DNA from: CAZWKQ01 sp964634005
Lineage (GTDB): Bacteria > Bacteroidota > Bacteroidia > Bacteroidales > JACABE01
Direction: 5' to 3'
Assembly: GCA_964634005.1 (NCBI GenBank)
Contig: CAZWKQ010000021.1
Coordinates: forward strand, 1-30,986
DNA: 30,986 nucleotides
Below are positions 1-8,052 of the stretch, in pieces. A program made the position numbers and the translations under genes. The notes beneath the pieces are model-generated. The model worked only from the letters and a program-made list of their open reading frames with translations. It did not search any database and was not told the origin of the DNA. The number at the start of each line of letters is the position of its first letter. Positions within the stretch are counted from its first letter, which is position 1.

Positions 1-2
1 AA

Positions 3-2798
3 TTAATAATAATTATAGCAGTAATGATAAATTCTGCGAAAATATCGGGACAAAACTTTAACCCAGTAATAATAGGCAATAATAATGACTGTGATGACGC
101 TGTTTATTCCATTTCTAACTATGATTCTTCTTACACATATAGTTGGTATATAACTCCACAGGCAGGTATAATAGTTCCAATTACAGGGTCAAACTCAAGT
201 AAATTAATAAAATTCAGCCATAACATAAGTGAGTGTAACTATGCGACTTTAATCGTAACTGCCACTTATCAGGGCAATTCACTTAGTAGTTATTTAAAAA
301 TTTATCCCTGTTGTAATACTGTGGCAGATTACAATTATGATAATTTTACGACCAATTCCGATCTTTCAATAAATTTAACCTCCCCAAATAATACTATAAA
401 AATAAATGGTGATTTTATATTAAATCACAATGTGAGTATAAATAATGCAAAAATTCATATATCTCCTAACTCAAAAATAGTATTAAACGCTCAAGATATT
501 TCGCTATCACTTACAAATACCGAAATAATCTCCAATATCAACGATTGTTGCGAAGAAATGTGGGATGGTATCTACACAAAAAGCCCAACCCAACAAGTAA
601 TAATTCAAAATACAAAAATTTCAAATGCTCAAAATGCGTTAAATATATTTTTTGGAACACCATTTTTAGTTGAAAATTCTATATTTGTTGATAATTATAA
701 AAATATTTATATTTATCAAGGTTCAGGAATCGTAACATCTCCCTATCCTGGTATTATCAGAAATACTTCTTTCATTGGGAATAATAGTTTACCTCAACCC
801 CCATACCAAGGCGAACAGACATATAGCGGAATAGAAGTTTTTAGGACATACGACTTTACAATAGGCGATCCCTCGAGCATTTATAATCAAAACACATTCG
901 AAAATATGTTTTGTGGTATAAAAACTACACAATCATATGTAGAAATATTTAATAATTATTTTAAAAATATAAACTCTACAATACAACCGACCGGAGGGAA
1001 TCCCGTTCAAATCTACAATGCAACGGCAATATTCAGCATAGGCAACGATACCAGTATTCAACTGAATAACCAATGGCATGGAGTAAAAATAGGAGGCAGT
1101 GGATTAGAAAGCAATATTTTTGATAGTTGCTATAACGGAATATATGCCTTTAATTTGAAATTGCTTGCAGAAGGGAATTCAATAAATATTAGTAATTTTG
1201 GAGTAGAAGGCAGGGATTTATTTGATGATTCTTATGTAAGATTTAATAAAATAAGAGATGCATCAGGTATAGACACTACACATTGCCGTGAAGGTATTAG
1301 AATTTTGAACATACAACCTCGCGATTGCAACTATAATATTATTTCAAATAATATTAATGCAACGTATAGAGGCATCTTTATAAATAATGCCAATAGTAAT
1401 TCATCTATGAATTTAAAAGTTAGAATTAATAGCAATACAATTAAACTATCTGGATTGTCACAGCCACAGTTCAAACCATTTTCAGGGATATTAGCTGGTG
1501 GATGTTATGGAATTACAATTAAAGATAATAATTTGTCTATTGCTAATTTTGGAATTCCAACTTCAGCTAACTTATATTATGGTGTAGATATAGCACAGGT
1601 ACGTAATGCCGATATTTTGTGTAATACTAACGAGTATTTTGGAGCCGGAATTAATATAAATGGAGATTGTAAATTAAGTCGTTTTTATGGTAATATCCTA
1701 AAAGATTGCTATTATGGTTTTTATTTCAATACTCAATCCACAATATCGCAGCAAGGCTACTACAACGGTGCTTTAAGTGTAAATTCTGAAAATGAATGGG
1801 TGGGGGATTATTTAGTTAGTGGGAATATCTATCGTAAACTATGGGCTAATCCCGCGAATTTATTATCTAATGGAGTTCATTGGTATGTTCGTAATAGCCC
1901 TTTAACATATAGATTGCAAAATACTCAAAATAATACTGCTCAGTATATTTATGAAGATAGTAGTAATCCGGTTAATATATTTTATTGTCAAAATCCTCAA
2001 ACTACTTTACCATTACCTATTGTAAATGCTCAGCACAGAGACGAATTATTGGTGGATATAGTACGCGATTCTAACAGTTATGAACAATTGGAAGAACAGT
2101 ATAAAGTTTACGACAAAGAAGCGGTTTATAAAGCATTAAAAGAAGATAATACTTTAATGACTATGGGGGCAACTACCGATGCTGAATATTTGCAGTTTTT
2201 TTCATTAATGGCTACAACAAATGTGGAAAAGATTTCAGAAATAGAAAATTTAATTAAAAACAGAGAAGATTCATTGGCTAAAATAAAAAATCAAAATTTA
2301 CAAGACCAAAAGATGATAGATTATTTCCGTAAAGTTGTAAATGAAATTTATCTCAATACTTTTGCCCGCGGTAATTACGATTTAACGCAGGATCAAAAAG
2401 AAATACTAATGCCTATAGCGGTAAATTACACTCCTTGGGAAGGTGGCGATGCGGTTTATATAGCAAGGAATATGCTAAATATTGATATAGATGCTATTAA
2501 GGCTGATTTTACCAAAGCACCACCCAAGCAATATACTGATAATGCACAATTAAGTGTTAAATTATATCCAAATCCGACAAAGGACGAGGTGATGATAGAG
2601 TTTGGCAATGTGATTAATGTCAATGGTATTATTGAAATTTTTGATTTTACCGGCAGTGTAGTCCAATCACAAAACATAGCATCTGGATTTCAGTATATTT
2701 ACGTTTCAGTTAAAAACCTAAAATCAGGTATTTATTTCTTTCGCATAATGCTCAATAACGAACTGATAGCTAAAGATAAATTGCTTATTGTTAAATAA
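3..2798 (+). CDS. Secreted parallel beta-helix protein with T9SS type A sorting domain (5' end outside window)
   Basis: Probably a large cell-surface or secreted protein exported by Sec and then the type IX system. The frame is open to the left edge: codons before the first ATG (position 24) read LIIIIAV with no stop and no signal peptide, so I treat the gene as 5'-truncated. From the ATG it encodes 924 residues. The first ~90 resemble an Ig/PKD-like fold. About 100-640 are Asn/Ile-rich strands typical of a right-handed parallel beta-helix. About 670-800 are helical and charged. The last ~80 form a type A sorting domain with LYPNP and a terminal KDKLLIVK. Just before it lies the GGDAVYIAR motif that recurs in the two orphan fragments downstream. 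The substrate is unknown; a polysaccharide-binding or adhesin role is only a guess from the fold. A hairpin follows the stop codon by 8 nt. Confidence 0.8.
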   Translation, partial: LIIIIAVMINSAKISGQNFNPVIIGNNNDCDDAVYSISNYDSSYTYSWYITPQAGIIVPITGSNSSKLIKFSHNISECNYATLIVTATYQGNSLSSYLKIYPCCNTVADYNYDNFTTNSDLSINLTSPNNTIKINGDFILNHNVSINNAKIHISPNSKIVLNAQDISLSLTNTEIISNINDCCEEMWDGIYTKSPTQQVIIQNTKISNAQNALNIFFGTPFLVENSIFVDNYKNIYIYQGSGIVTSPYPGIIRNTSFIGNNSLPQPPYQGEQTYSGIEVFRTYDFTIGDPSSIYNQNTFENMFCGIKTTQSYVEIFNNYFKNINSTIQPTGGNPVQIYNATAIFSIGNDTSIQLNNQWHGVKIGGSGLESNIFDSCYNGIYAFNLKLLAEGNSINISNFGVEGRDLFDDSYVRFNKIRDASGIDTTHCREGIRILNIQPRDCNYNIISNNINATYRGIFINNANSNSSMNLKVRINSNTIKLSGLSQPQFKPFSGILAGGCYGITIKDNNLSIANFGIPTSANLYYGVDIAQVRNADILCNTNEYFGAGININGDCKLSRFYGNILKDCYYGFYFNTQSTISQQGYYNGALSVNSENEWVGDYLVSGNIYRKLWANPANLLSNGVHWYVRNSPLTYRLQNTQNNTAQYIYEDSSNPVNIFYCQNPQTTLPLPIVNAQHRDELLVDIVRDSNSYEQLEEQYKVYDKEAVYKALKEDNTLMTMGATTDAEYLQFFSLMATTNVEKISEIENLIKNREDSLAKIKNQNLQDQKMIDYFRKVVNEIYLNTFARGNYDLTQDQKEILMPIAVNYTPWEGGDAVYIARNMLNIDIDAIKADFTKAPPKQYTDNAQLSVKLYPNPTKDEVMIEFGNVINVNGIIEIFDFTGSVVQSQNIASGFQYIYVSVKNLKSGIYFFRIMLNNELIAKDKLLIVK

Positions 2799-2806
2799 AA
2801 TAAAAC

Positions 2807-2830
2807 AAAGCAGGGGCTTTCCCCTGCTTT
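2807..2830 (+). terminator. Hairpin between beta-helix gene and CHU_C paralogue 1
   Basis: A perfect 10-bp stem AAAGCAGGGG / CCCCTGCTTT with loop CTTT is followed by the T-rich run TAAATATTTTT. It starts 8 nt after the stop of the beta-helix gene and ends 14 nt before the ATG of the next gene. It looks like an intrinsic terminator, but there is no room for a promoter between it and that ATG. It may therefore act as an attenuator, setting how much of the downstream gene is made by read-through. Confidence 0.75.
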
Positions 2831-2844
2831 TAAATATTTTTATT

Positions 2845-4041
2845 ATGAAAAAATTAATATTAATTATATTTCTAATTATAATGGCATTAAAAGTAAACTC
2901 ACAACATATTTTAAGCACTAATCTCGTTCCAAATCCGAGTTTTGAAGATTATTTATATTGTCCAACTTATTGCTCTCAAATAGAATCAGCATTTCCTTGG
3001 AAATCTGCAAGAGAGCCTTTAGGTTCAACAGATTACTTGAATTTGTGTACTTCTGATCCATCATTATTATTTTATTTACAAAAAACAAACCCTAAGACAG
3101 GTAATGGATGCGGTGGTATTTTTGTTATGGATCATCCAATTTTATATGAAAATTACCGTGAATATTTAGCTGTTAAATTAAAAATAAAATTGATAAATAA
3201 AAAGAAATATTGTTCAAGTTTTTTTACTATTTTGCCTACTTTATTTAATGGTATTGCTATTGAAAACTTAGGTATTTTTTTTTCAAAAGTTTATATAAAT
3301 ACTTATAATCCACAAATGCCTGGTAAATATTTATTAGACTCAATCCCTCAAGTTGTAAATAAAAAGGGAATTATTTTAGATACAGTTAATTGGACAAATA
3401 TATCGGGGATTTATGAAGCAAAAGGTGATGAAGAATTTATAACGATTGGTAATTTCAATGATGATAGTCATACAAATTGGTTACAAGATGGAAATAATTT
3501 AGGTGTTTCATACTACCTTATCGACGACGTCTCCGTCTGCGAATGCAGTTTTGATATTAACCTTGGTGAAGATACCACGCTATGCGAAGGCGAGACAATA
3601 ATACTAAACCCCAACTTACCCAATGCCACCTATACATGGCAGGATAGCAGCCATACGGCTACTTATGAGGTAAAGCAGCCCGGCACTTACTGGGTAAGGG
3701 CTTATGTAGCAGATTATGATGTATATTCATCGGATACTATAGTAATAACGCAGGGAGACGATAGCTTTTGCAATCCGCCGCTTACTATACCCAACGTAAT
3801 AACTCCCAACGGAGACGGAGCAAACGATAACTTTATAATACAAAATGCCGAGAGCTACACTTTAACACTGCAAATTTACAACCGCTGGGGCAAACTTATA
3901 TACGAAAACACCAACTACCAAAACGATTTCAGTTGCAAAACCTGTGCCTCAGGTGTTTACTATTATGTAATAAAAGCAAAAAGCAAACGAAACGGCAGAG
4001 AGAAAGAATATAAAGGAAGCTTGACGATAGTTACGAATTAA
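2845..4041 (+). CDS. Secreted protein with T9SS type B (CHU_C) sorting domain, paralogue 1
   Basis: Predicted exported protein of 398 residues. I use the ATG at 2845 because it gives a clean Sec signal peptide (MKKLILIIF..., cleavage near residue 20, VNSQ). The longer open frame from 2788 would add 19 residues encoded by the hairpin. About residues 25-222 form a Bacteroidota-specific domain that starts NLVPNPSFE, has the motif YREYLAVKL, and ends ITIGNF...YYLIDDVSVCEC, probably a beta-sandwich. About 225-300 are an Ig-like repeat (DTTLCEGETIIL...GTYWVRA). About 310-398 are the gliding-motility-associated CHU_C domain (PNVITPNGDGANDNF...LTIV). From YYLID onward (base 3511) the DNA is almost the same as in the paralogues at 4823 and 6605, while the front half differs. 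The ligand is unknown. Confidence 0.85.
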   Translation: MKKLILIIFLIIMALKVNSQHILSTNLVPNPSFEDYLYCPTYCSQIESAFPWKSAREPLGSTDYLNLCTSDPSLLFYLQKTNPKTGNGCGGIFVMDHPILYENYREYLAVKLKIKLINKKKYCSSFFTILPTLFNGIAIENLGIFFSKVYINTYNPQMPGKYLLDSIPQVVNKKGIILDTVNWTNISGIYEAKGDEEFITIGNFNDDSHTNWLQDGNNLGVSYYLIDDVSVCECSFDINLGEDTTLCEGETIILNPNLPNATYTWQDSSHTATYEVKQPGTYWVRAYVADYDVYSSDTIVITQGDDSFCNPPLTIPNVITPNGDGANDNFIIQNAESYTLTLQIYNRWGKLIYENTNYQNDFSCKTCASGVYYYVIKAKSKRNGREKEYKGSLTIVTN

Positions 4042-4081
4042 AAATAATTATATATGAATGCTGTAAAAAAATAATCGACCT

Positions 4082-4246
4082 CAAAGAATTTACGCTACAA
4101 AACAAGCTATAAAAAATAGCGAAAGCTTTTAGCTAAGCAATCCAACGTTTCGGCGAAAATATAAAAAACAAAGTAAAAATGTACAATCCGAAACGTATAG
4201 GATTGCGGGGATTTTTTATAGCGTAAGTTTTGAAGTAAATTCTTTG
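4082..4246. repeat. Long imperfect inverted repeat, copy 1
   Basis: The outer arms CAAAGAATTTAC (4082-4093) and GTAAATTCTTTG (4235-4246) are perfectly complementary. Inside them, GCTATAAAAAAT pairs with ATTTTTTATAGC. An inner pair, GCAATCCAACGTTTCGG (4137-4153) and CCGAAACGTATAGGATTGC (4188-4206), pairs with a 2-nt bulge. The apical loop is A-rich. The whole element could fold as one long hairpin in RNA or single-stranded DNA. It encodes nothing recognisable and resembles a MITE-like or REP-like dispersed repeat. Copy 2 lies at 7854-8016. Confidence 0.7.
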
Positions 4247-4262
4247 CAGTCTTGAATTTTTC

Positions 4263-4288
4263 GTTCTTTTTTTTCAAGAAAAAAGAAC
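4263..4288 (+). terminator. Small hairpin in repeat block, copy 1
   Basis: The stem is GTTCTTTTTT / AAAAAAGAAC with loop TTCAAG. The equivalent element at 8053-8080 keeps the pairing with different bases. It may end transcription of CHU_C paralogue 1, but it lies about 220 nt past the stop codon. Confidence 0.45.
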
Positions 4289-4335
4289 AATTAAAAAAAT
4301 ATAGTAATTTTATAAACAATTTAATTGCTGATTAA

Positions 4336-4773
4336 ATGAATTGCATTTTGCGCAATAACGAAAATATTATTAATTTGAGTTTTTCCTTTAAGAAAGATTC
4401 AGATGGGACGCTGTTTGGCGGCGATGCGGTATATATCGCCCGCTTGATGTTAAATATTGATGAAGATAATATACAGGTTGACTACTCAAAAGCACCACCC
4501 AAACATCATACTGATAATGCACAATTAAGTGTTAAATTATATCCAAATCCTGCAAAGGATGAAATAATGATAGAGTTTGATAATGCATTAAAATCAAATG
4601 CTATATTGGAAGTTTATGGTTATACAGGTAATTTGATACAAACACAAGTTTTATCTTTCGGCTATCAGTTTATTTCGGTTTCTACTAAGGATTTGAAAGC
4701 AGGATTATATATGTACCGTATTTTAGATAATGAAAAAATATTAGCTAAAGACAAGTTATTAATTATAAAATAA
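4336..4773 (+). pseudogene. Orphan T9SS type A sorting-domain fragment 1
   Basis: A 145-codon frame. Residues from GGDAVYIARLMLNIDEDN through the LYPNP motif to the end (DKLLIIK) match the C-terminus of the beta-helix protein upstream at both protein and DNA level. The first ~25 residues (MNCILRNNENIINL...) come from the neighbouring repeat: the same start recurs at 8126 without any sorting domain. It has no signal peptide, so as it stands it could not reach the periplasm for type IX export. The simplest reading is the 3' remnant of a duplicated cargo gene whose body was deleted. Alternatively it is a transcribed leader frame or a recombination cassette for the full-length gene. Confidence 0.65.
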
Positions 4774-4782
4774 ATTAATAAA

Positions 4783-4812
4783 AAAGCAGAGGGTGGCAAT
4801 TCCCTCTGCTTT
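4783..4812 (+). terminator. Hairpin between orphan fragment 1 and CHU_C paralogue 2
   Basis: A perfect 11-bp stem AAAGCAGAGGG / CCCTCTGCTTT with an 8-nt loop. It starts 9 nt after the orphan fragment's stop and ends 10 nt before the next ATG. Placement is the same as in the other two units; the sequence shares AAAGCAG with the first hairpin but differs otherwise. Confidence 0.7.
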
Positions 4813-4822
4813 CTAATTTTGT

Positions 4823-6028
4823 ATGAAAAAAGTATTAATATTAAATATATTCTTCTTTATTGCTCTTAATGCATATACTCAGCATATTTTATCAGGGAAT
4901 TTGGTTCCTAACCCGGGTTTTGAGAATTACACAACTTGTCCTGATAATTTTGGGCAAATTTATTATGCTTATCCTTGGTCAGATTGTTTAAACGTCCCAC
5001 CTTGGGGTTCGACTGATTTTTTACATAATTGCTCTGTAAATAGTCAAATAATTACAATTCTACAATTTAAACAACCTAAATCTGGTAACGGTTGTGCTGG
5101 TATTACATTGTATATGGCTCCTGATATATATGACTATTACCACTATAGAGAATACATTGAAGTGCAATTGATAAATAAACTTGGTAAAAATAATAAATAT
5201 TGTATTAATTATCATGTAATTTTTTCAACTATATCTCAAATTGCTGTTAAAAATATTGATTTATTTTTTTCAAATAATTATATAAGATATGATTCAACAA
5301 TAATCCCATTTGTTTCATTAATAGATACAATTCCTCAAATTCGAAACAATAAAGGTATAATAACAGATACGGTTAACTGGACAAAAATATCCGGTGCATA
5401 TGAAGCATTTGGTGGAGAGGAATATATTACTATAGGTAATTTTAATGATGATTTTAATACAAATCTTCAAAATATAAAATCAAATCCCTTTTTTTCCTAC
5501 TACCTAATCGACGACGTCTCCGTCTGCGAGTGCAGTTTTGATATTAACCTTGGGGCAGATACCAGCTTGTGTGAGGGTGAGTCTATAATACTGAACCCTA
5601 ACTTGCCCAATGCCACTTATACCTGGCAGGACAGCAGCCATACGGCTACTTACGAGGTTAAGCAGCCCGGCACATACTGGGTGCGTGCTTATGTAGCAGA
5701 TTATGATGTATATTCATCGGATACTATAGTAATAACGCAGGGAGACGACAACTTTTGCAATCCGCCGCTTACCATACCCAATGTAATAACACCCAACGGA
5801 GACGGAGCAAACGACAACTTTGTAATACAAAATGCCGAGAGCTATACTATAACACTGCAAATCTACAACCGCTGGGGCAGACTTATATACGAAAACACCA
5901 ACTACCAAAACGATTTCAGTTGCAAAACCTGTGCCGCAGGTGTTTACTATTATGTACTCAAGGCAAAGAGTAAAAGGAATGGGAGAGAAAAGGAGTATAA
6001 GGGAAGCTTGACGATAGTTAATGGTTAA
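4823..6028 (+). CDS. Secreted protein with T9SS type B (CHU_C) sorting domain, paralogue 2
   Basis: 401 residues, with the same architecture as the paralogue at 2845. A signal peptide (MKKVLILNIFFFIAL..., cleavage near YTQ) precedes a variable domain starting NLVPNPGFENYTTCPD and carrying YREYIEVQL and YITIGNFNDD. The shared module begins at residue 226 (YYLIDDVSVCEC, base 5498). It carries the Ig-like segment DTSLCEGESIIL and the CHU_C domain ending KGSLTIVNG. The module is exactly 531 bp including the stop, as in both other copies. The 3' flank differs: the long hairpin repeat found after paralogues 1 and 3 is missing and a short tandem repeat takes its place. The protein probably acts at the cell surface; its ligand is unknown. 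Confidence 0.85.
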   Translation: MKKVLILNIFFFIALNAYTQHILSGNLVPNPGFENYTTCPDNFGQIYYAYPWSDCLNVPPWGSTDFLHNCSVNSQIITILQFKQPKSGNGCAGITLYMAPDIYDYYHYREYIEVQLINKLGKNNKYCINYHVIFSTISQIAVKNIDLFFSNNYIRYDSTIIPFVSLIDTIPQIRNNKGIITDTVNWTKISGAYEAFGGEEYITIGNFNDDFNTNLQNIKSNPFFSYYLIDDVSVCECSFDINLGADTSLCEGESIILNPNLPNATYTWQDSSHTATYEVKQPGTYWVRAYVADYDVYSSDTIVITQGDDNFCNPPLTIPNVITPNGDGANDNFVIQNAESYTITLQIYNRWGRLIYENTNYQNDFSCKTCAAGVYYYVLKAKSKRNGREKEYKGSLTIVNG

Positions 6029-6052
6029 TAGTTATTAGTTATTAGTTAATGG
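6016..6052. repeat. Short AT-rich tandem repeat
   Basis: The unit (A)GTTATT recurs in AGTTATTAGTTATTAGTTA and runs across the stop codon of CHU_C paralogue 2. It marks where this copy's flank departs from those of paralogues 1 and 3. It is a low-complexity repeat of a kind common between Bacteroidota genes. Confidence 0.6.
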
Positions 6053-6090
6053 TGAAATAGAATACAATAACAACATAATATCAAATAAAA

Positions 6091-6552
6091 ATGAACTACA
6101 ATGCACAAAAAGAACAAATAAGCACTGCCGTAGCACCTCTCCTTTTAGAGCCTGTCCCGATTTTTATTCGGGAAGAGGCGGGGGGGAGGTCGTTTGGTGG
6201 TGATGCCGTTTATATCGCCCGCTTGATGTTAAATATTGATGAAGATAATATACAAGTTGACTACTCAAAAGCGCCACCCAAGCAATTTACTGATGTTGCA
6301 CCATCAGGTGCTAAGCTATATCCAAATCCCGCAAAGGATGAAATAATGATAGAATTTGATAATGCTTTAAAAACTGATGCAGTATTGGAAATATACGGAT
6401 ATGCAGGTAATTTGATACAAACTAATATACTGAAACAGGGGTATAAATATGTTTCGGTATCAGTTAAAGACTTAAAAGCAGGTATAAATATTTATAAGAT
6501 TACTTTAAATAATGAAAATATTAGCAAAAATAAATTATTAATTATTAAGTAA
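6091..6552 (+). pseudogene. Orphan T9SS type A sorting-domain fragment 2
   Basis: A 153-codon frame without a signal peptide. Residues from FGGDAVYIARLMLNIDEDN through LYPNPAKDEIMIEF to NKLLIIK are a type A sorting domain close to the one at 4336. The front ~33 residues differ from those of fragment 1. They read through an inserted hairpin repeat (6135-6190) that translates as ...PVPIFIREEAGG..., an artefact-like sequence. The two fragments therefore have unrelated beginnings joined at nearly the same point of the sorting domain. It is most likely a remnant of a deleted cargo gene and is probably not functional as an exported protein. Confidence 0.65.
6135..6190. repeat. GC-rich hairpin repeat inside orphan fragment 2
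   Basis: The core is TCCCGA (6155-6160), a 7-base spacer and TCGGGA (6168-6173). The outer parts pair ACCTCTCC with GGGGAGGT imperfectly. Its G-rich composition stands out from the AT-rich surroundings. A related motif, CCCGAAATGTCGGG, lies at 8029-8042. Short palindromes of this kind are scattered through many Bacteroidota genomes. Confidence 0.55.
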
Positions 6553-6562
6553 ATATATACTG

Positions 6563-6593
6563 ACACAGGATGTTACAACTTAACATCTTGTGT
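6563..6593 (+). terminator. Hairpin between orphan fragment 2 and CHU_C paralogue 3
   Basis: A 12-bp stem ACACAGGATGTT / AACATCTTGTGT with one G-U pair, a 7-nt loop and the T run CTTTTTTTAT make a good intrinsic terminator. It starts 10 nt after the orphan fragment's stop and ends 11 nt before the ATG at 6605. Its sequence is unrelated to the other two hairpins although it sits at the same place. Confidence 0.75.
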
Positions 6594-6604
6594 CTTTTTT
6601 TATT

Positions 6605-7813
6605 ATGAGTATTCGAATATTTATTACATTATTACTATACAATATTTTAACAAATTTGTATTCTCAGAATATTATTGGGAATAATCTTGTGCCAAATCCT
6701 GGTTTTGAGGTTTATAGTTCTTGTCCTGATAATATTAGTCAAATTAATAAAGCTTTACCATGGAAATCGCCTTTAGGAAATTTTAACCCTGGTACTCCTG
6801 ATTATTTAAATTTTTGCTCAACAAATACAATAATTAATAATATTTTAAATTTAAACAGTCCCTTTAATGGTAATGGATGTGCAGGAATTTTTGTTTATGG
6901 AAACTCTTCAGTTCAAAAACCAAATTATAGAGAATATATAGAAGTAAGATTAATTGAGAAAATGAAGCAAAATAAAGTTTATTGTTGTAAATTTAACGTC
7001 ATTTTATCTACATACTGGGGGATGGCTGCAATTGAAAACATTGGTATGTTAATTACAAATACAAATACTCTAACTTATAATCAAGTAAATACAGAACCTA
7101 TGTTAATAGATTCAGTTGCACAAATAAACAACAAAAAAGGAATTATAACAGATTCTTTAAATTGGAATCAAATATCAGGGCTTTATAAAGCAAAAGGATT
7201 TGAAGAATTTATCACAATTGGAAACTTTTGTAAAGATGTTGATGTTAATTTTATAATATTAAATTCTAATTGGTTAGCATCATACTACCTTATCGACGAC
7301 GTTTCCGTCTGTGAGTGCAGTTTTGATATAAACCTTGGTGCAGATACCATGCTATGCGAAGGAGAGACAATAATACTAAACCCCAATTTGCCCAATGCCT
7401 CCTATACATGGCAGGACAGCAGCCATGCCGCTACTTACGAAGTTAAGCAGCCCGGCACATACTGGGTAAGAGCTTATGTAGCAGAATATGATGTATATTC
7501 ATCGGATACTATAGTAATAACGCAGGGAGACGATAGCTTTTGCAATCCGCCGCTTACTATACCCAATGTAATAACGCCCAACGGAGACGGAGCAAACGAT
7601 AACTTTGTAATACAAAATGCCGAGAGCTACAATATAACCCTGCAAATCTACAACCGCTGGGGCAGACTTATATACGAAAACATCAACTACCAAAACGACT
7701 TTAGTTGCAAAACCTGTGCCTCAGGTGTTTACTATTATGTAATAAAAGCAAAAAGCAAACGAAACGGCAGAGAGAAAGAATATAAAGGAAGCTTGACGAT
7801 AGTTACGAATTAA
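6605..7813 (+). CDS. Secreted protein with T9SS type B (CHU_C) sorting domain, paralogue 3
   Basis: 402 residues from the ATG at 6605. An upstream GTG at 6590 is inside the hairpin stem and is unlikely to be the start. The signal peptide is MSIRIFITLLLYNIL... with cleavage near LYSQ. The variable domain has NLVPNPGFEVYSSCPD, YREYIEVRL and FITIGNF. The shared module starts at residue 227 (YYLIDDVSVCEC, base 7283) and ends KGSLTIVTN. By hand count its 531 bp differ from paralogue 1 at about 30 positions, and the match continues about 360 bp past the stop. The front halves are clearly homologous but much more diverged. Confidence 0.85.
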   Translation: MSIRIFITLLLYNILTNLYSQNIIGNNLVPNPGFEVYSSCPDNISQINKALPWKSPLGNFNPGTPDYLNFCSTNTIINNILNLNSPFNGNGCAGIFVYGNSSVQKPNYREYIEVRLIEKMKQNKVYCCKFNVILSTYWGMAAIENIGMLITNTNTLTYNQVNTEPMLIDSVAQINNKKGIITDSLNWNQISGLYKAKGFEEFITIGNFCKDVDVNFIILNSNWLASYYLIDDVSVCECSFDINLGADTMLCEGETIILNPNLPNASYTWQDSSHAATYEVKQPGTYWVRAYVAEYDVYSSDTIVITQGDDSFCNPPLTIPNVITPNGDGANDNFVIQNAESYNITLQIYNRWGRLIYENINYQNDFSCKTCASGVYYYVIKAKSKRNGREKEYKGSLTIVTN

Positions 7814-7853
7814 AAATAATTATATATGAATGCTGTAAAAAAATAATCGACCT

Positions 7854-8016
7854 CAAAGAATTTACGCTACAAAACAAGCTATAAAAAATAGCATAAGCTT
7901 TAGCTAAGCAATCCAACGTTTCGGCGAAAATGAAAAAACAAAGTAAAAATATACAATCCGAAACGTATAGGATTGCAGGGATTTTTTATAGCGTAAGTTT
8001 TGAAGTAAATTCTTTG
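7854..8016. repeat. Long imperfect inverted repeat, copy 2
   Basis: Nearly the same as 4082-4246, with identical outer arms (CAAAGAATTTAC / GTAAATTCTTTG) and inner arms. Small differences, including a 2-nt length change, lie in the unpaired parts. It follows the stop of CHU_C paralogue 3 by 40 nt, as copy 1 follows paralogue 1. Confidence 0.7.
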
Positions 8017-8052
8017 CAGTCTTGATTTCCCGAAATGTCGGGATGTTCCATT

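Larger units (their letters stand above)
4042..4335. repeat. Intergenic repeat block downstream of CHU_C paralogue 1
   Basis: No convincing gene is present. The block is nearly identical to 7814-8125 and continues the shared 3' module of the CHU_C genes. It contains the 165-bp imperfect palindrome at 4082-4246 and a small hairpin at 4263-4288. Similarity with the second copy runs on to about 4388/8176, into the first 17 codons of the following short frame. Open frames on the minus strand here are low-complexity and unlikely to be genes. Confidence 0.75.

Noticed and set aside
2788..2844. Longer N-terminus for CHU_C paralogue 1
   Set aside because: The extra codons lie in the terminator hairpin, overlap the upstream gene and would hide the signal peptide.
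4107..4319. Minus-strand 70-codon frame
   Set aside because: It is low-complexity Phe/Lys-rich sequence from the hairpin repeat, with no start signal or conserved pattern.
4814..4821. TAATTTTG as a promoter for CHU_C paralogue 2
   Set aside because: It ends 1 nt before the ATG, so transcription would start inside the gene; there is no TTTG at the right distance.
6590..6604. GTG start for CHU_C paralogue 3
   Set aside because: It is inside the hairpin stem; the ATG at 6605 gives the expected signal peptide.
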